This document shows, one piece after another, positions 54,766 through 63,980 of a DNA stretch of 64,000 bases (its first letter is position 1; every line of letters starts with the position of its first letter). The notes under the pieces are model-generated. The model worked only from the letters and a program-made list of their open reading frames with translations. It searched no databases and had not been told where the DNA came from. The position numbers and the translations under genes are program-made. This DNA is from Mesorhizobium sp. WSM4904 (GTDB lineage: Bacteria; Pseudomonadota; Alphaproteobacteria; Rhizobiales; Rhizobiaceae): positions 4,845,001 through 4,909,000 of the forward strand of contig NZ_CP121354.1 in NCBI RefSeq assembly GCF_029674545.1. The letters run 5' to 3'.

Positions 54766-55626
54766 ATGCGCTACATACGTCCGCAATCAATGGAAGATGC
54801 CGTGGGCCTTTTGGCCGGCGCGGCCGGCCCGGCCGCAATCCTTGCCGGAGGCAGCGACCTGCTGGTCAGGATGAAGGGCGGCTTTGTCGAGCCCGAGCTG
54901 ATCGTCGACATCAAGGCGATCGCCGGCTTGAGCGACATTACCGAAACGGCCGACGGTTTCAGGATCGGCGCAGCGGTGCCCTGCGCGGTGCTGGGCGAGA
55001 ACTCGGCGCTGAAGAAGGCATGGCCCGGCGTCGTCGAAGCCGCCAAGCTGATCGGCTCGAAGCAGGTGCAGGGACGCTGCACCATCGTCGGCAATCTGTG
55101 CAATGCCTCGCCCGCCGCCGACAGCGTGCCGGCGCTGGTGGCTGCCGGCGCCAAAGCCGTGGTGGCCGGGCCTTCGGGCAAGCGCACCATTGCCGTCGAG
55201 AGTGTGCCGACCGGGCCTGGCCGCACCTCGCTCGCCAAGGGCGAGATCATCGAGGCGATCCTGCTCGACAAGCGCGCGCCGCATTCCGGCGACGCCTATC
55301 AGCGCTTCATTCCGCGCACCGAGATGGACATCGCGGTGGTGAGCGCCGGCGTGAACCTGACCATCGATGAGCAAGGCATCATCAAATCGGCCCGCGTGGC
55401 GCTGGGCGCCGCCGCACCCACGGTGCTGCTGGTCGAGGAGGCCGCGGAAGTCCTCATCGGCAGGAGGCCGGACGAGGCGACGCTGGAGCGGCTCGCCAAG
55501 GTGTGCTCGGGCGCCTGTCGTCCCATCGACGACAAGCGCGGCACCATCGAATTCAGACGGAAAGTCGCGGGCGTGCTGGCCAAACGGGTCGCAGAGCTCG
55601 CCTACAAGCGTGCAGGAGGCAAGTGA
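54766..55626 (+). CDS. FAD-binding (CoxM/medium) subunit of a molybdenum hydroxylase
   Basis: 286 residues. 'AILAGGSDLLVRMKGGFVEP' is the FAD loop and 'GRCTIVGNLCNASPAADSVP' the second FAD region of the CO-dehydrogenase flavoprotein family. It passes electrons from the 2Fe-2S subunit to an acceptor. The ATG at 54766 is preceded by AAGGGGAG; the long frame upstream is not supported. The stop overlaps the next gene by TGATG. Confidence 0.9.
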   Translation: MRYIRPQSMEDAVGLLAGAAGPAAILAGGSDLLVRMKGGFVEPELIVDIKAIAGLSDITETADGFRIGAAVPCAVLGENSALKKAWPGVVEAAKLIGSKQVQGRCTIVGNLCNASPAADSVPALVAAGAKAVVAGPSGKRTIAVESVPTGPGRTSLAKGEIIEAILLDKRAPHSGDAYQRFIPRTEMDIAVVSAGVNLTIDEQGIIKSARVALGAAAPTVLLVEEAAEVLIGRRPDEATLERLAKVCSGACRPIDDKRGTIEFRRKVAGVLAKRVAELAYKRAGGK

Positions 55627-56102
55627 TGGCCGGTGTAGCGGTTTCAACGACAATCAACGGCGATCACGTCGAGTATCTCTGCCAGCCCGACGAGACGCTG
55701 CTCGAAGTGCTGCGCGACCGGCTGGGGCTGACCGGCGCCAAGGAAGGCTGCGGCACCGGCGACTGCGGCGCCTGCAGCGTCATCGTCGACGACCGGCTGG
55801 TGTGCTCGTGCCTGGTGCTCGGCGCGGAAGCCGAAGGCAGGCAGATCGAGACCATCGAGGGCATGGCGCATGGCGACCAGCTGCATCCGCTGCAGCAGAA
55901 ATTCCTGGAGCATGCGGCCTTGCAATGCGGCATTTGCACGCCAGGTTTCCTGATCGCGGCGAAGGACCTTTTGGCGAAAAACCCCTCCCCGACCGAGGAG
56001 GAAATCCGCTTCGGGCTGGCCGGCAATCTCTGCCGCTGCACCGGCTATGACAAGATCGTGCGCGCCGTCCAGGACGCGGCAAACGTGATGAAGGGAGCGT
56101 AA
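55626..56102 (+). CDS. 2Fe-2S (small) subunit of a molybdenum hydroxylase
   Basis: 158 residues. Plant-type [2Fe-2S] ligands 'GAKEGCGTGDCGACSVIVD' with a further Cys in 'RLVCSCLVLGA'; the second cluster ligands are 'LQCGICTPGF' and 'NLCRCTGYDKI'. It is the small electron-transfer subunit of the xanthine-oxidase superfamily. Overlaps the FAD subunit gene and lies three bases before the large subunit gene. Confidence 0.95.
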   Translation: MAGVAVSTTINGDHVEYLCQPDETLLEVLRDRLGLTGAKEGCGTGDCGACSVIVDDRLVCSCLVLGAEAEGRQIETIEGMAHGDQLHPLQQKFLEHAALQCGICTPGFLIAAKDLLAKNPSPTEEEIRFGLAGNLCRCTGYDKIVRAVQDAANVMKGA

Positions 56103-56105
56103 GCC

Positions 56106-58370
56106 ATGAATTTCGATCCGCGCTTTTCAAGCCGAAAATTCGCTTCCGTCGGCACCCGCCCGATCCGCCCCGACGGCGTCGACAAGGTGACGGGACGCGC
56201 CCGCTACGGCGCCGACTTCAACATGGCCGGGCAGCTTGTCGGCCGGATCTTACGCAGCCCGCACGCCCATGCGGTGATCAGGAAGATCGACACCTCGAAG
56301 GCGGAAAAGCTCGCCGGCGTGAAGGCGGTGATCACGGCGAAAGACCTGCCGGATCTCACCGACGGCGATGCCGCCATGTACGACATCCTCGACAACTGCA
56401 TGGCGCGCACCAAGGCGCTCTATGACGGCCATGCCGTGGCCGCGGTCGCCGCGATCGACGCCCGCACCGCCAGGCAGGCGCTGAAGCTGATCGAGGTCGA
56501 CTACGAGGTGCTGCCGCATGTGACCGATGTCGACGAGGCGATGAAGCACCACGCGCCGCTGATCAACGACGCCATCTTCACCGAGGGGCTGGAGGAAAAG
56601 CCGGTCAAGCCCTCCAACGTCTGCAAGCGCACGCAATACGGCCATGGCGACGTCCATCAGGGCTTCGCCCAGTCCGATTTCGTCGTCGAACGCTCCTTCA
56701 AGACCGAGCAGACGCACCAGGGCTATATCGAGCCGCATGCCTGCGTGGCGAGCGTCAACCCGGACGGCACGGCGGACCTGTGGGTCTGCACGCAAGGCCA
56801 TTTCGTCTACCGCCAGCACTGCGCCCAGCTGCTCGGGCTGGAGGCCTCGAAGCTGCGCGTCACCTCCTCCGAGATCGGCGGCGGCTTCGGCGGCAAGACC
56901 CATGTCTGGGCCGAGCCGGTGGCGCTCGCGCTGTCGCGCAAGGCCGGCCGGCCGGTGAAGCTGGTGATGACCCGCGACGAGGTGTTCCGCGCCTCGGGCC
57001 CGACCAGCGCGACCTCGATCGACGTCAGAATAGGCGCCAAGAAGGACGGCACCATCACCGCCGCCGAAGCGACGCTGCGCTATAGCTGCGGCCCCTATGC
57101 CGGCATGTGGGCCGAGATCGGCGCCATGACGGCCTTCGCCTGCTACAAGCTCGAGAACGTCAAGACCGTCGGCTACGAGGTGCTGGTCAACCGGCCGAAG
57201 ACGGCGGCCTATCGCGCGCCTTCGGCGCCGATGGCGGCGTTCGCGGTGGAAAGCGCGGTCGACGAGCTCGCCAAGGAGATCGGCATGGATCCGGTCGAGT
57301 TCCGCATCAAGAACGCGGCACAGGAAGGCACCCGCGCCTCCTACGGCCCGGTCTACGGCCCGATCGGCATCGGCCCGACGCTGGAGGCGGTGAAGGAGCA
57401 TCCGCATATGCGCGCGCCGCTGAAAGCAAACCAGGGGCGCGGCATGGCCTGCGGCTTCTGGTTCAATTTCGGCGGCCAGACCTGCACCGACTTGAACATC
57501 GGCATGGACGGCTCGGTCTCTTTAGCCGTCGGCACGGTGGACGTGGGCGGTTCCCGCGCCTCGCTGTCGCTGGTGGCGGCGGAGGAGCTCGGCATCGACT
57601 ACAGCCACGTGAAGGCGATCGTCGCCGACACGTCTTCCCTCGGCTACAACGACATGACCGACGGCAGCCGCGGCACCTTCTCCTCCTCGATGGCGACCAT
57701 CTCGGCCGCCCGCAACGCGATCAAGGTGCTGCGCGAGCGCGCGGCGCAGATGTGGGACATCTCGGTCGACGACGTCGCCTGGGAACAGGGCCACGCCGTC
57801 GCCAAGGGCGAGAAGCACGGCAATCTCGGCAAACTGTCGCTGAAGGAGATCGCGGCGCAGTCCGGCAAGACCGGCGGGCCGATCGCCGGCCATAGCGAGC
57901 TCGTCGCCGACGGCGCGGGCGTGTCCTTCGCCACCCATATCTGCGACGTCGAGGTCGACCCCGAGACTGGCTCGACCAGGGTGATCCGCTACACGGTGGT
58001 GCAGGACGCCGGCAAGGCGGTGCACCCGACCTATGTCGAGGGCCAGTACCAGGGGGGTGCTGCGCAAGGCATCGGCTGGGCGCTCAACGAGGAATATATC
58101 TACGGCAAGGACGGGCGGCTGCAGAACCCGGGCTTTCTCGACTACCGCATCCCGGTCTGCTCCGACCTGCCGATGATCGACACGCAGATCCTGGAAATCC
58201 CCAACCCCAACCACCCCTACGGGGTGCGCGGCGTCGGCGAGACCTCGATCGTGCCGCCGCTGGCGGCGATCGCCAACGCGGTGTCGAACGCGGTCGGCGT
58301 GCGCATGAGCCACATCCCGATGTCGCCGCCGCGGATTCTGGCGGCGCTCGAGGCGGAGCGGGAGGGCTGA
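56106..58370 (+). CDS. Molybdopterin-binding large subunit, xanthine-dehydrogenase/aldehyde-oxidase family
   Basis: 754 residues. 'IRPDGVDKVTGRARYGADFN' at the start, cofactor-binding 'IGGGFGGKTH' near 257, and the active-site glutamate in 'GVRGVGETSIVPPLA' near 711. The loop that in true CO dehydrogenase carries the Cys-Ser-Phe-Arg motif reads 'AYRAPSAPMAAF' near 367, so this is not a form I CO dehydrogenase. It should hydroxylate an aldehyde, purine or N-heterocycle. The product is not determined. Confidence 0.9.
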   Translation: MNFDPRFSSRKFASVGTRPIRPDGVDKVTGRARYGADFNMAGQLVGRILRSPHAHAVIRKIDTSKAEKLAGVKAVITAKDLPDLTDGDAAMYDILDNCMARTKALYDGHAVAAVAAIDARTARQALKLIEVDYEVLPHVTDVDEAMKHHAPLINDAIFTEGLEEKPVKPSNVCKRTQYGHGDVHQGFAQSDFVVERSFKTEQTHQGYIEPHACVASVNPDGTADLWVCTQGHFVYRQHCAQLLGLEASKLRVTSSEIGGGFGGKTHVWAEPVALALSRKAGRPVKLVMTRDEVFRASGPTSATSIDVRIGAKKDGTITAAEATLRYSCGPYAGMWAEIGAMTAFACYKLENVKTVGYEVLVNRPKTAAYRAPSAPMAAFAVESAVDELAKEIGMDPVEFRIKNAAQEGTRASYGPVYGPIGIGPTLEAVKEHPHMRAPLKANQGRGMACGFWFNFGGQTCTDLNIGMDGSVSLAVGTVDVGGSRASLSLVAAEELGIDYSHVKAIVADTSSLGYNDMTDGSRGTFSSSMATISAARNAIKVLRERAAQMWDISVDDVAWEQGHAVAKGEKHGNLGKLSLKEIAAQSGKTGGPIAGHSELVADGAGVSFATHICDVEVDPETGSTRVIRYTVVQDAGKAVHPTYVEGQYQGGAAQGIGWALNEEYIYGKDGRLQNPGFLDYRIPVCSDLPMIDTQILEIPNPNHPYGVRGVGETSIVPPLAAIANAVSNAVGVRMSHIPMSPPRILAALEAEREG

Positions 58371-58430
58371 TGCTGAAAAGCGCGAAGCGGTTTTCGGCTC
58401 ACGTCAGGGTCCAATGAGGGTCTGGCGCTA

Positions 58431-58676
58431 ATGGTCGAAGTCACGCTCTGGGGATCGCTTGGCGCGCTCGCCGGAGGCCAGAGCAAGGTCGAGGTCGAGG
58501 CCAAGGATATCAGGGAGCTGTTCCGGAAACTTTCGGAACAGTATCCCGGCCTTGAACCGCTGATCGATCGCGGGATAGCGGTTTCGATCGACGGCACGAT
58601 CTATCGGGATACGTGGTCGAAGGAACTGCCGCAGGGGGCGGAGATTTTTCTGCTGCCGCGGTTGGCGGGGGGATAG
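58431..58676 (+). CDS. MoaD/ThiS-like beta-grasp protein
   Basis: 81 residues ending in Gly-Gly ('LLPRLAGG'), the reactive tail of sulfur-carrier proteins MoaD and ThiS. The beta-grasp pattern 'VEVTLWGSLGALAGGQSKVE' and 'AEIFLLPRLAGG' fits. Sits 60 bp after the molybdenum hydroxylase operon, so it could supply sulfur to molybdopterin or to the sulfido ligand of the enzyme. No MoeB/ThiF partner is seen in the window. Confidence 0.82.
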   Translation: MVEVTLWGSLGALAGGQSKVEVEAKDIRELFRKLSEQYPGLEPLIDRGIAVSIDGTIYRDTWSKELPQGAEIFLLPRLAGG

Positions 58677-59169
58677 GAGGGACTGCGGCCTCATCCAAGA
58701 GGTGGCTGTCATTGCGACAATGCAATTTCGGGGTAGAATCAGGCCCTTCTGAGATGTCTGCTCCTGCTCCGTAGCCAACGGTTTTCACGGCTAATGAATG
58801 AATGGCTGCCCTGTGCCGCATGTAGGTACCGCGGCGTAGTTTGAGCTGACTTGTAGCTGCCCTTCGGCGTAAGCGCTGGAATTGAGGTCCATCAGGTGCT
58901 AAAAGGCTCAAAACTGCAGAAAAAGTGACAAAAATGCTGGCGGGGTGGGCGAGGCCAATACCCCACGGTAGGCCACCATCCTGACCGAGGTCGGGCACAG
59001 AACATAACCGCCAAACAACATTCATATCTCAACCGAATTGCCGGATAGCCGAAATACGCATAGGTACCTCGGATAGAATATTACCCTACCACTGCGCGCC
59101 ACCCCCATTGCACAAAGGCGCATGACGCTCTTATGTCTCGCTTCAGTTCAACATTTTGCGAGATCGATT
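58677..59169. other. Intergenic region at the boundary to the accessory segment
   Basis: 493 bp without a supported gene. GC and codon style drop after about 58690, and the sequence has A-rich stretches such as AAAAGTGACAAAAATG. No tRNA gene or attachment repeat was recognised. Confidence 0.5.
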
Positions 59170-59658
59170 ATGAGCACTGCAGAGAGTACCATCGTACCTT
59201 TCCCTACCAAGGCAGCCGATGCCGCACCGAGCAACTTCGAGAGGATCTGGGGCAAGAAGGTCAAGGCCCATGGCTATGCTGCTATCCCGACCATCCTCAT
59301 CCGGTCACAGCATAGACTCGGCATCAACAGCACGCAGTTCTGCCTGTTGATGCATCTGCTTGACCTGTACTGGTCGCGGGATCGTCCCCCCTTCCCTACT
59401 AAGCAGCAGTTGGCCGACCGCATCGGCGTGAAGATGTCGAGCATCAAGCCCAACATGAAGGCGTTGGAGAAGGCGGGCCTTATCCACCGGGAGCAGCACA
59501 AGACATCGGCAGGGGACTGGGGCGCCAATACCTACCATCTCGACGGGCTCATCGCGAAGATCCAGGCTATGGAACCGGAGTTCGCGGAGGAGAAGAAGAA
59601 GCGGGTGGCCGAGAGGAAGCGGGTCGAGACACCCAAGGGCAAGCGCCCGAAAGAATAA
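59170..59658 (+). CDS. Helix-turn-helix protein, replication-initiator or DnaD-like
   Basis: 162 residues. A winged-helix segment at about 65-115: 'PPFPTKQQLADRIGVKMSSI' and 'KPNMKALEKAGLIHREQHKT', a style common in plasmid-type replication initiators and phage DnaD-like proteins. The tail is highly charged. The first 15 residues are shared with no family I know. ATG 59170 has no strong ribosome site. It lies 124 bp before an Abi-family gene on the same strand, possibly regulating it. Confidence 0.65.
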   Translation: MSTAESTIVPFPTKAADAAPSNFERIWGKKVKAHGYAAIPTILIRSQHRLGINSTQFCLLMHLLDLYWSRDRPPFPTKQQLADRIGVKMSSIKPNMKALEKAGLIHREQHKTSAGDWGANTYHLDGLIAKIQAMEPEFAEEKKKRVAERKRVETPKGKRPKE

Positions 59659-59782
59659 GGGGTAGGCCATGGCCTACCCCCAGAAAAGTGTTACCCCGGC
59701 CGCATGCCTAGGGCAGAGACGGTACCGGGGCTTACCAGCGCAATATATGGCAGGGTGGGGGAGAAATCAACCCCATGGTGAC

Positions 59783-60451
59783 ATGGATACCAAGGACTAT
59801 ACATACATAGGCATTGAGGACACCCTCTCTGCAGACAGGTTCGGCACCTATCTAGGGTGGGCTGGGGGCGACCGCAACAGGGCGGTCGAGCTTTATACCC
59901 TCAATGCGGTCCTCTCCGAGAGCCTCTACATTCCCTTGCATATGCTCGAAGTGGCCCTGCGCAACCGCATTCACCAGACCATGAGCAAGGTCCATGGTGA
60001 GGCATGGTTCGACATGCCCGAGCACCAACTCAACGCCGTGCAGATCGACATGCTTGAAAAGGCACGCATCGACCTTAGGGAAAAGGGCAAGGACGAGACC
60101 CCGGGCCGAATCGTCGCCTCCCTTACCTTTGGCTACTGGACCGCTCTGCTAGGTAAGGAATACGAGAACCTGTGGCAGATCACCCTGAAGGACATCGCCA
60201 GACGCGAGGACGGTAAAGGTCTCCGTCGTAAGGACATTACCAAGTCGCTCGGCGCTATCCGGACATTGCGCAACCGTTTGGCCCACCACGAGACCGTTCT
60301 GCATTGGGACCTGCCGAAGCACTACGGCAACATTATCCAGCTGATCACTTGGCTGTCGCCGGTCGCGGCCGAGTGGTGCATAAGTTGCAGCCGCTTCGAT
60401 GCGCTCTATCCCAAAGAAGGTATTCCGCTGATCTTGGTAAAGGCGGGATGA
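59783..60451 (+). CDS. Abi-family (HEPN-type) abortive-infection-like protein
   Basis: 222 residues. Abi-like proteins (AbiD/AbiF/RloF group) carry a HEPN ribonuclease fold. Here 'LYIPLHMLEVALRNRIHQTM' is the first conserved helix and 'IRTLRNRLAHHETVLHWDL' has the R-x4-H catalytic motif ('RNRLAH') near residue 177. It would cleave RNA to stop phage growth. A start at 59669 is possible but ATG 59783 fits the family N-terminus. Codon use differs from the housekeeping genes, consistent with transfer. Confidence 0.8.
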   Translation: MDTKDYTYIGIEDTLSADRFGTYLGWAGGDRNRAVELYTLNAVLSESLYIPLHMLEVALRNRIHQTMSKVHGEAWFDMPEHQLNAVQIDMLEKARIDLREKGKDETPGRIVASLTFGYWTALLGKEYENLWQITLKDIARREDGKGLRRKDITKSLGAIRTLRNRLAHHETVLHWDLPKHYGNIIQLITWLSPVAAEWCISCSRFDALYPKEGIPLILVKAG

Positions 60452-60506
60452 CAAGGCAGTACAAAGAACGCATGTTGTCCCGAATGTCACCGTCGCTGCG
60501 TAGCGC

Positions 60507-63500
60507 CTATGCCGCCCGAAAGAAGCTTCTTCCGGCGTCGTAGCTCTCCGCTTGGCCGAGCCGAACCAAGGACTGAAGCACGTCTCGCACTTCAGTGATG
60601 GTCCGTTCTGGCGATGAGAACGTCGCAGCGATTTCCTCCGCCGAAATAGGTGCCTTCGCGTGACCAATGATGTTTAGCACGACCTGAGCCTGCTCCAGTC
60701 GTGTCGCAGGGAACGCTGCCTTTCTGCTCTTTGCTTTGGTGGAGAAGATAGCTTGTACGCGGTCACCACGGTGTGCCAGCGGGCCGATCTTTTCGATCTG
60801 ATATTCGGGGCGCAGCCATTTGATAAAACCACGGCGCTCTTCAGCGGCCCGGACTTCGTTTAGATAAACAAGGCGCTCGAGGATTTGCTCGACGTCGATA
60901 TCCGCCTGCCATCCATAGGATTTCAGAACGGCGGCATCGAGCCGGTCATGAAGCTCCCGTAGTATCAGCACACGGCCACGGCTTCGAATGTCCTGCTCCT
61001 TACCGGACAGTCGACTACCTGCAACGACGGCTTCGAGAACGTTGTAGAGTGCGGTGGCCGTTAAGTCGGAGTGCTCTGCAAGAACTTGTTTGCGTGTCTG
61101 ATCCAGTTCTTCAGCGATGGCACCTATTTCGGACTGAGCCAACGCCGTTGCTTCGGGAAACGGGAAAGGATCGAAGCACCGCGACTTCGAATATCTCGGA
61201 TCGTTGCCAACGCCTTGCCGACCTCCAGTGCGCAACGCCCAAGCTACATGCACTTTTGAGGACAGCACACCGAGATGATAAGGATTGTCTGAGGCAATCG
61301 CGACCAGCATGTTGTCCGGAAGTATCCCAGCGTCCATGAACTGGAAGATGCGATGCTTCATAGTCTCGACGGTGGCGATGTAGCGGGGCATGCCTTCCAA
61401 AGCCGGTCGCAGTTCAGTTCGCGGCTTTCCAAATACCCACCAGTTGTCCAGATAGTCCTGAGCGTCCTTGGTAGGAGATTTTGCGAAGGTGTTCACCCGC
61501 TGCTTCCAGACTGTCTCAAGAAGGTGCTGGTAGACTTCGGGAAACTCGCGTCGAACTTCATGAGCGGTGGTGCCAAACAGGTCGATGACCATCGCTCCGC
61601 GCGAACGCGACGTCAAATCCCTACCATTCCTATACTCGCGTATGTGGCGCTCAAGACCCGGCCTCTTTCCAAGGCCAAGTTCAAAGGCCTTCTCCCGACT
61701 AACGATGAAACCGTCTCCATGCAGTTTCACTCCTGGCGAGCAAATGGCGTCATTGGCCACCAGCGCCTTCGCCTTGGTCACATCTACGCCGATCGTGAGA
61801 TCAGGATTGATCCTGCCGTCACGTTCGACGAACTCGATCGTCGGCTCGTCCGTATCTAGGCTCTCCTCTCGTACAACGATGCGCACTGCACCATCCCGCT
61901 CGCCGGCTTCAGCTACGGTTATCGCGATCCTGACAGCAGCAGCATCCTTCGATGCTTTGGTCCAAGGATGATCTGGAATGGCGAGAACGAGCGAAACTGG
62001 CGAAGCACCCGATAGATGCCGCTCGATGACTCGTCGCTGAAACACCTGCGTTATGGAGTTCGTCGTAACGAAGCCGAAGCGACGGAGCCGGGTTCCTTTT
62101 CTCACAAGCAACTCAGCGGCGCGGTCCCACCAGTACATCACGAAATCGGCTGCGGGATTCATCTGCGGGTTGGCAGCCCGTAGGGCTTCGGCGTAACCAC
62201 TCCCGAGTCGTCCGCGAATATCCTTTCCGCCGATAAACGGGGGATTTCCGACGATGAAGTCGGCCTCCGGCCAGTCCGCGCTGATTGCGTTCGGATAGAC
62301 GTAGACCTCATTGCCTTGACCGTCAGCCACAGGCCTGCCTGCCCCGTCGCGTTTCAGTTGCGGATGCGGATAGCCCGACCAAGTCAGCAGAGCATCTTTC
62401 GCTTGCACATGGTCGCTGCTCCCCAGGACCGGCTCTGGGGGCACGGTGGAACGAGTCCGCATGTGCCATTGGATGTATCCTATCCATAGAACTAGCTCAG
62501 AGATCTCCACGGCTCGCTTGTTCAGTTCCATGCCGAAGAACTGTTCCGGCTTCACTGAGATATTCTCGACCCGAGCGACTGCGTCATTGCCTCCGATATC
62601 CTGCAATTGCTTCAATGCTTCGCCTTCCAACTGCTTCATCCGGCGCAAGGCAACATAGAGGAAATTCCCGGTACCACATGCCGGGTCGAGCACCCTTACC
62701 GACGCGAGACGACGCAGGAAATCTTCGATCTCGCGAATGGCAGTTGCCTTCGAGCCGTCGCGGATTTCTCGCGCGGCAGCCGATTGATGACCGATCCAGT
62801 CTTTGGTCAGGGGTTCGATGATGGTCGCATCGACAACCCTCTCGACATAGGCGCGCGGCGTATAATGAGCTCCAAGACGCCTTCGTTCGTCAGGGTCCAG
62901 CGCCTGCTCGAACAGAGTGCCAAAGATAGCGGGCTCCAGATCACGCCAATCTGCATCCGACGCGTCGCGGAGGAGGCGTATTTCCTCCTGCGTCAGCGGA
63001 AGGGATGTGGCGTTCTTGAACAGCTTACCGTTGAACCGAAGCAGCCTCTCGCCGATCCCCGGGGAATAGTCTCCGCGATCCATGTGAAGCCAGAGGTCGT
63101 TAATTTCGAACGTGAACCGCGAAGGATCATCGAGGCACTTTGTCAGAAGTTCCGTGAAGCCCTTTTTTCGAAGGAGACCGACGTCCTCGACGAACATAGT
63201 AAAGAGGCACCGCATGAGAAAAACCGCAACGCTGCGAGCCTCAAAACCTCGCCGCTCAAGGGCCTTGGAGATTTCAGCGAGCCGCCCAGCAATCTCGCGA
63301 GTGACTTTCGCCGTCTTCTGTGCAGGGTCCAGGGATTGAGGCTGCTCCCATACGGCGCGGAGAAGCTCCCGCGTCTCAGGGTTTGCCAGTTGACCAAGTT
63401 CAATCCGAAACTGTCGAGCATCGGGAAACTGCGCATAGTGGCGCCCGTGACCAGAAAAATCGGCGTAGAGCTCGATAGCGCGTCCGACATCACATGCGAT

Positions 63501-63980
63501 GACAAAAGGGGGATATGGATGGTCGGCAGGTAGCGATGCGGCATACCGCTCCGCCTGCCGGCGAGCCTGAACCATGACGTGATCGAGACCTGACACCGCC
63601 GTGTCTGTATGATCGTTTTGTGTCGGGGCAAATAGGTCGGCCTGCCCGTCCGGCACGGCTTTCTTGCCGCCACGGAGACGGCTTTGCTTTGCTTCGAGAA
63701 TGAAGCAGCCTCGTTTGTAGAGGTCTATGCGGCCGGCTTCTGTTGTTCCGTCCGGGCGCTTTCGCTCGACACGTCGTTCGAATACATAGTCGTTGAAGTC
63801 ATGTGCAGCCAACGCTGGATCGGGCCTTTTTACCCCAATCACATCACAAAGCTCTGCCAAGAAAAGGGAATAGTTGGCGCGCTCTTGACCTCCATCAAGA
63901 TTGGACCACCGCCCGATGAAATCGGCTGCCGGTAATTCTCTATTAATGTTTTGCCCCTGTCCCACGCGATATACTGACAT
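60507..63980 (-). CDS. MmeI-like type IIG/IIL restriction-modification enzyme
   Basis: 1157 residues. N-terminal PD-(D/E)xK site: D86 in 'GRIDLYKR' and E96-A-K98 in 'FILEAKQSRL', a D-x9-E-x-K spacing as I recall for MmeI. A helical linker follows ('FGTLFEQALDPDERRRLGAH', then 'YTPRAYVERVV'), then methyltransferase motif I 'VLDPACGTGNFLYVALRRM' near 430 and N6-adenine motif IV 'VGNPPFIGG' near 576. The C-terminal 350 residues would hold the target-recognition domain. One polypeptide should both cut and methylate. It converges with the Abi gene. A DISARM-type methylase is an alternative, but the nuclease motif argues against it. Confidence 0.82.
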   Translation of the reverse strand: MSVYRVGQGQNINRELPAADFIGRWSNLDGGQERANYSLFLAELCDVIGVKRPDPALAAHDFNDYVFERRVERKRPDGTTEAGRIDLYKRGCFILEAKQSRLRGGKKAVPDGQADLFAPTQNDHTDTAVSGLDHVMVQARRQAERYAASLPADHPYPPFVIACDVGRAIELYADFSGHGRHYAQFPDARQFRIELGQLANPETRELLRAVWEQPQSLDPAQKTAKVTREIAGRLAEISKALERRGFEARSVAVFLMRCLFTMFVEDVGLLRKKGFTELLTKCLDDPSRFTFEINDLWLHMDRGDYSPGIGERLLRFNGKLFKNATSLPLTQEEIRLLRDASDADWRDLEPAIFGTLFEQALDPDERRRLGAHYTPRAYVERVVDATIIEPLTKDWIGHQSAAAREIRDGSKATAIREIEDFLRRLASVRVLDPACGTGNFLYVALRRMKQLEGEALKQLQDIGGNDAVARVENISVKPEQFFGMELNKRAVEISELVLWIGYIQWHMRTRSTVPPEPVLGSSDHVQAKDALLTWSGYPHPQLKRDGAGRPVADGQGNEVYVYPNAISADWPEADFIVGNPPFIGGKDIRGRLGSGYAEALRAANPQMNPAADFVMYWWDRAAELLVRKGTRLRRFGFVTTNSITQVFQRRVIERHLSGASPVSLVLAIPDHPWTKASKDAAAVRIAITVAEAGERDGAVRIVVREESLDTDEPTIEFVERDGRINPDLTIGVDVTKAKALVANDAICSPGVKLHGDGFIVSREKAFELGLGKRPGLERHIREYRNGRDLTSRSRGAMVIDLFGTTAHEVRREFPEVYQHLLETVWKQRVNTFAKSPTKDAQDYLDNWWVFGKPRTELRPALEGMPRYIATVETMKHRIFQFMDAGILPDNMLVAIASDNPYHLGVLSSKVHVAWALRTGGRQGVGNDPRYSKSRCFDPFPFPEATALAQSEIGAIAEELDQTRKQVLAEHSDLTATALYNVLEAVVAGSRLSGKEQDIRSRGRVLILRELHDRLDAAVLKSYGWQADIDVEQILERLVYLNEVRAAEERRGFIKWLRPEYQIEKIGPLAHRGDRVQAIFSTKAKSRKAAFPATRLEQAQVVLNIIGHAKAPISAEEIAATFSSPERTITEVRDVLQSLVRLGQAESYDAGRSFFRAA

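Noticed and set aside
58677..59169. Possible tRNA or integration site at the boundary of the accessory segment
   Set aside because: No cloverleaf or flanking direct repeat could be recognised.
60448..60543. 31-codon frame overlapping the end of the Abi gene by ATGA
   Set aside because: It overlaps the last codons of the convergent restriction-modification gene, shows no domain and is short enough to be chance.
60507..63980. Interpretation of the large enzyme as part of a DISARM or BREX system
   Set aside because: It has its own PD-(D/E)xK site with MmeI spacing, and no drmA/drmB, pglZ or brxC-like gene is visible in the window. The region beyond 64000 could change this.
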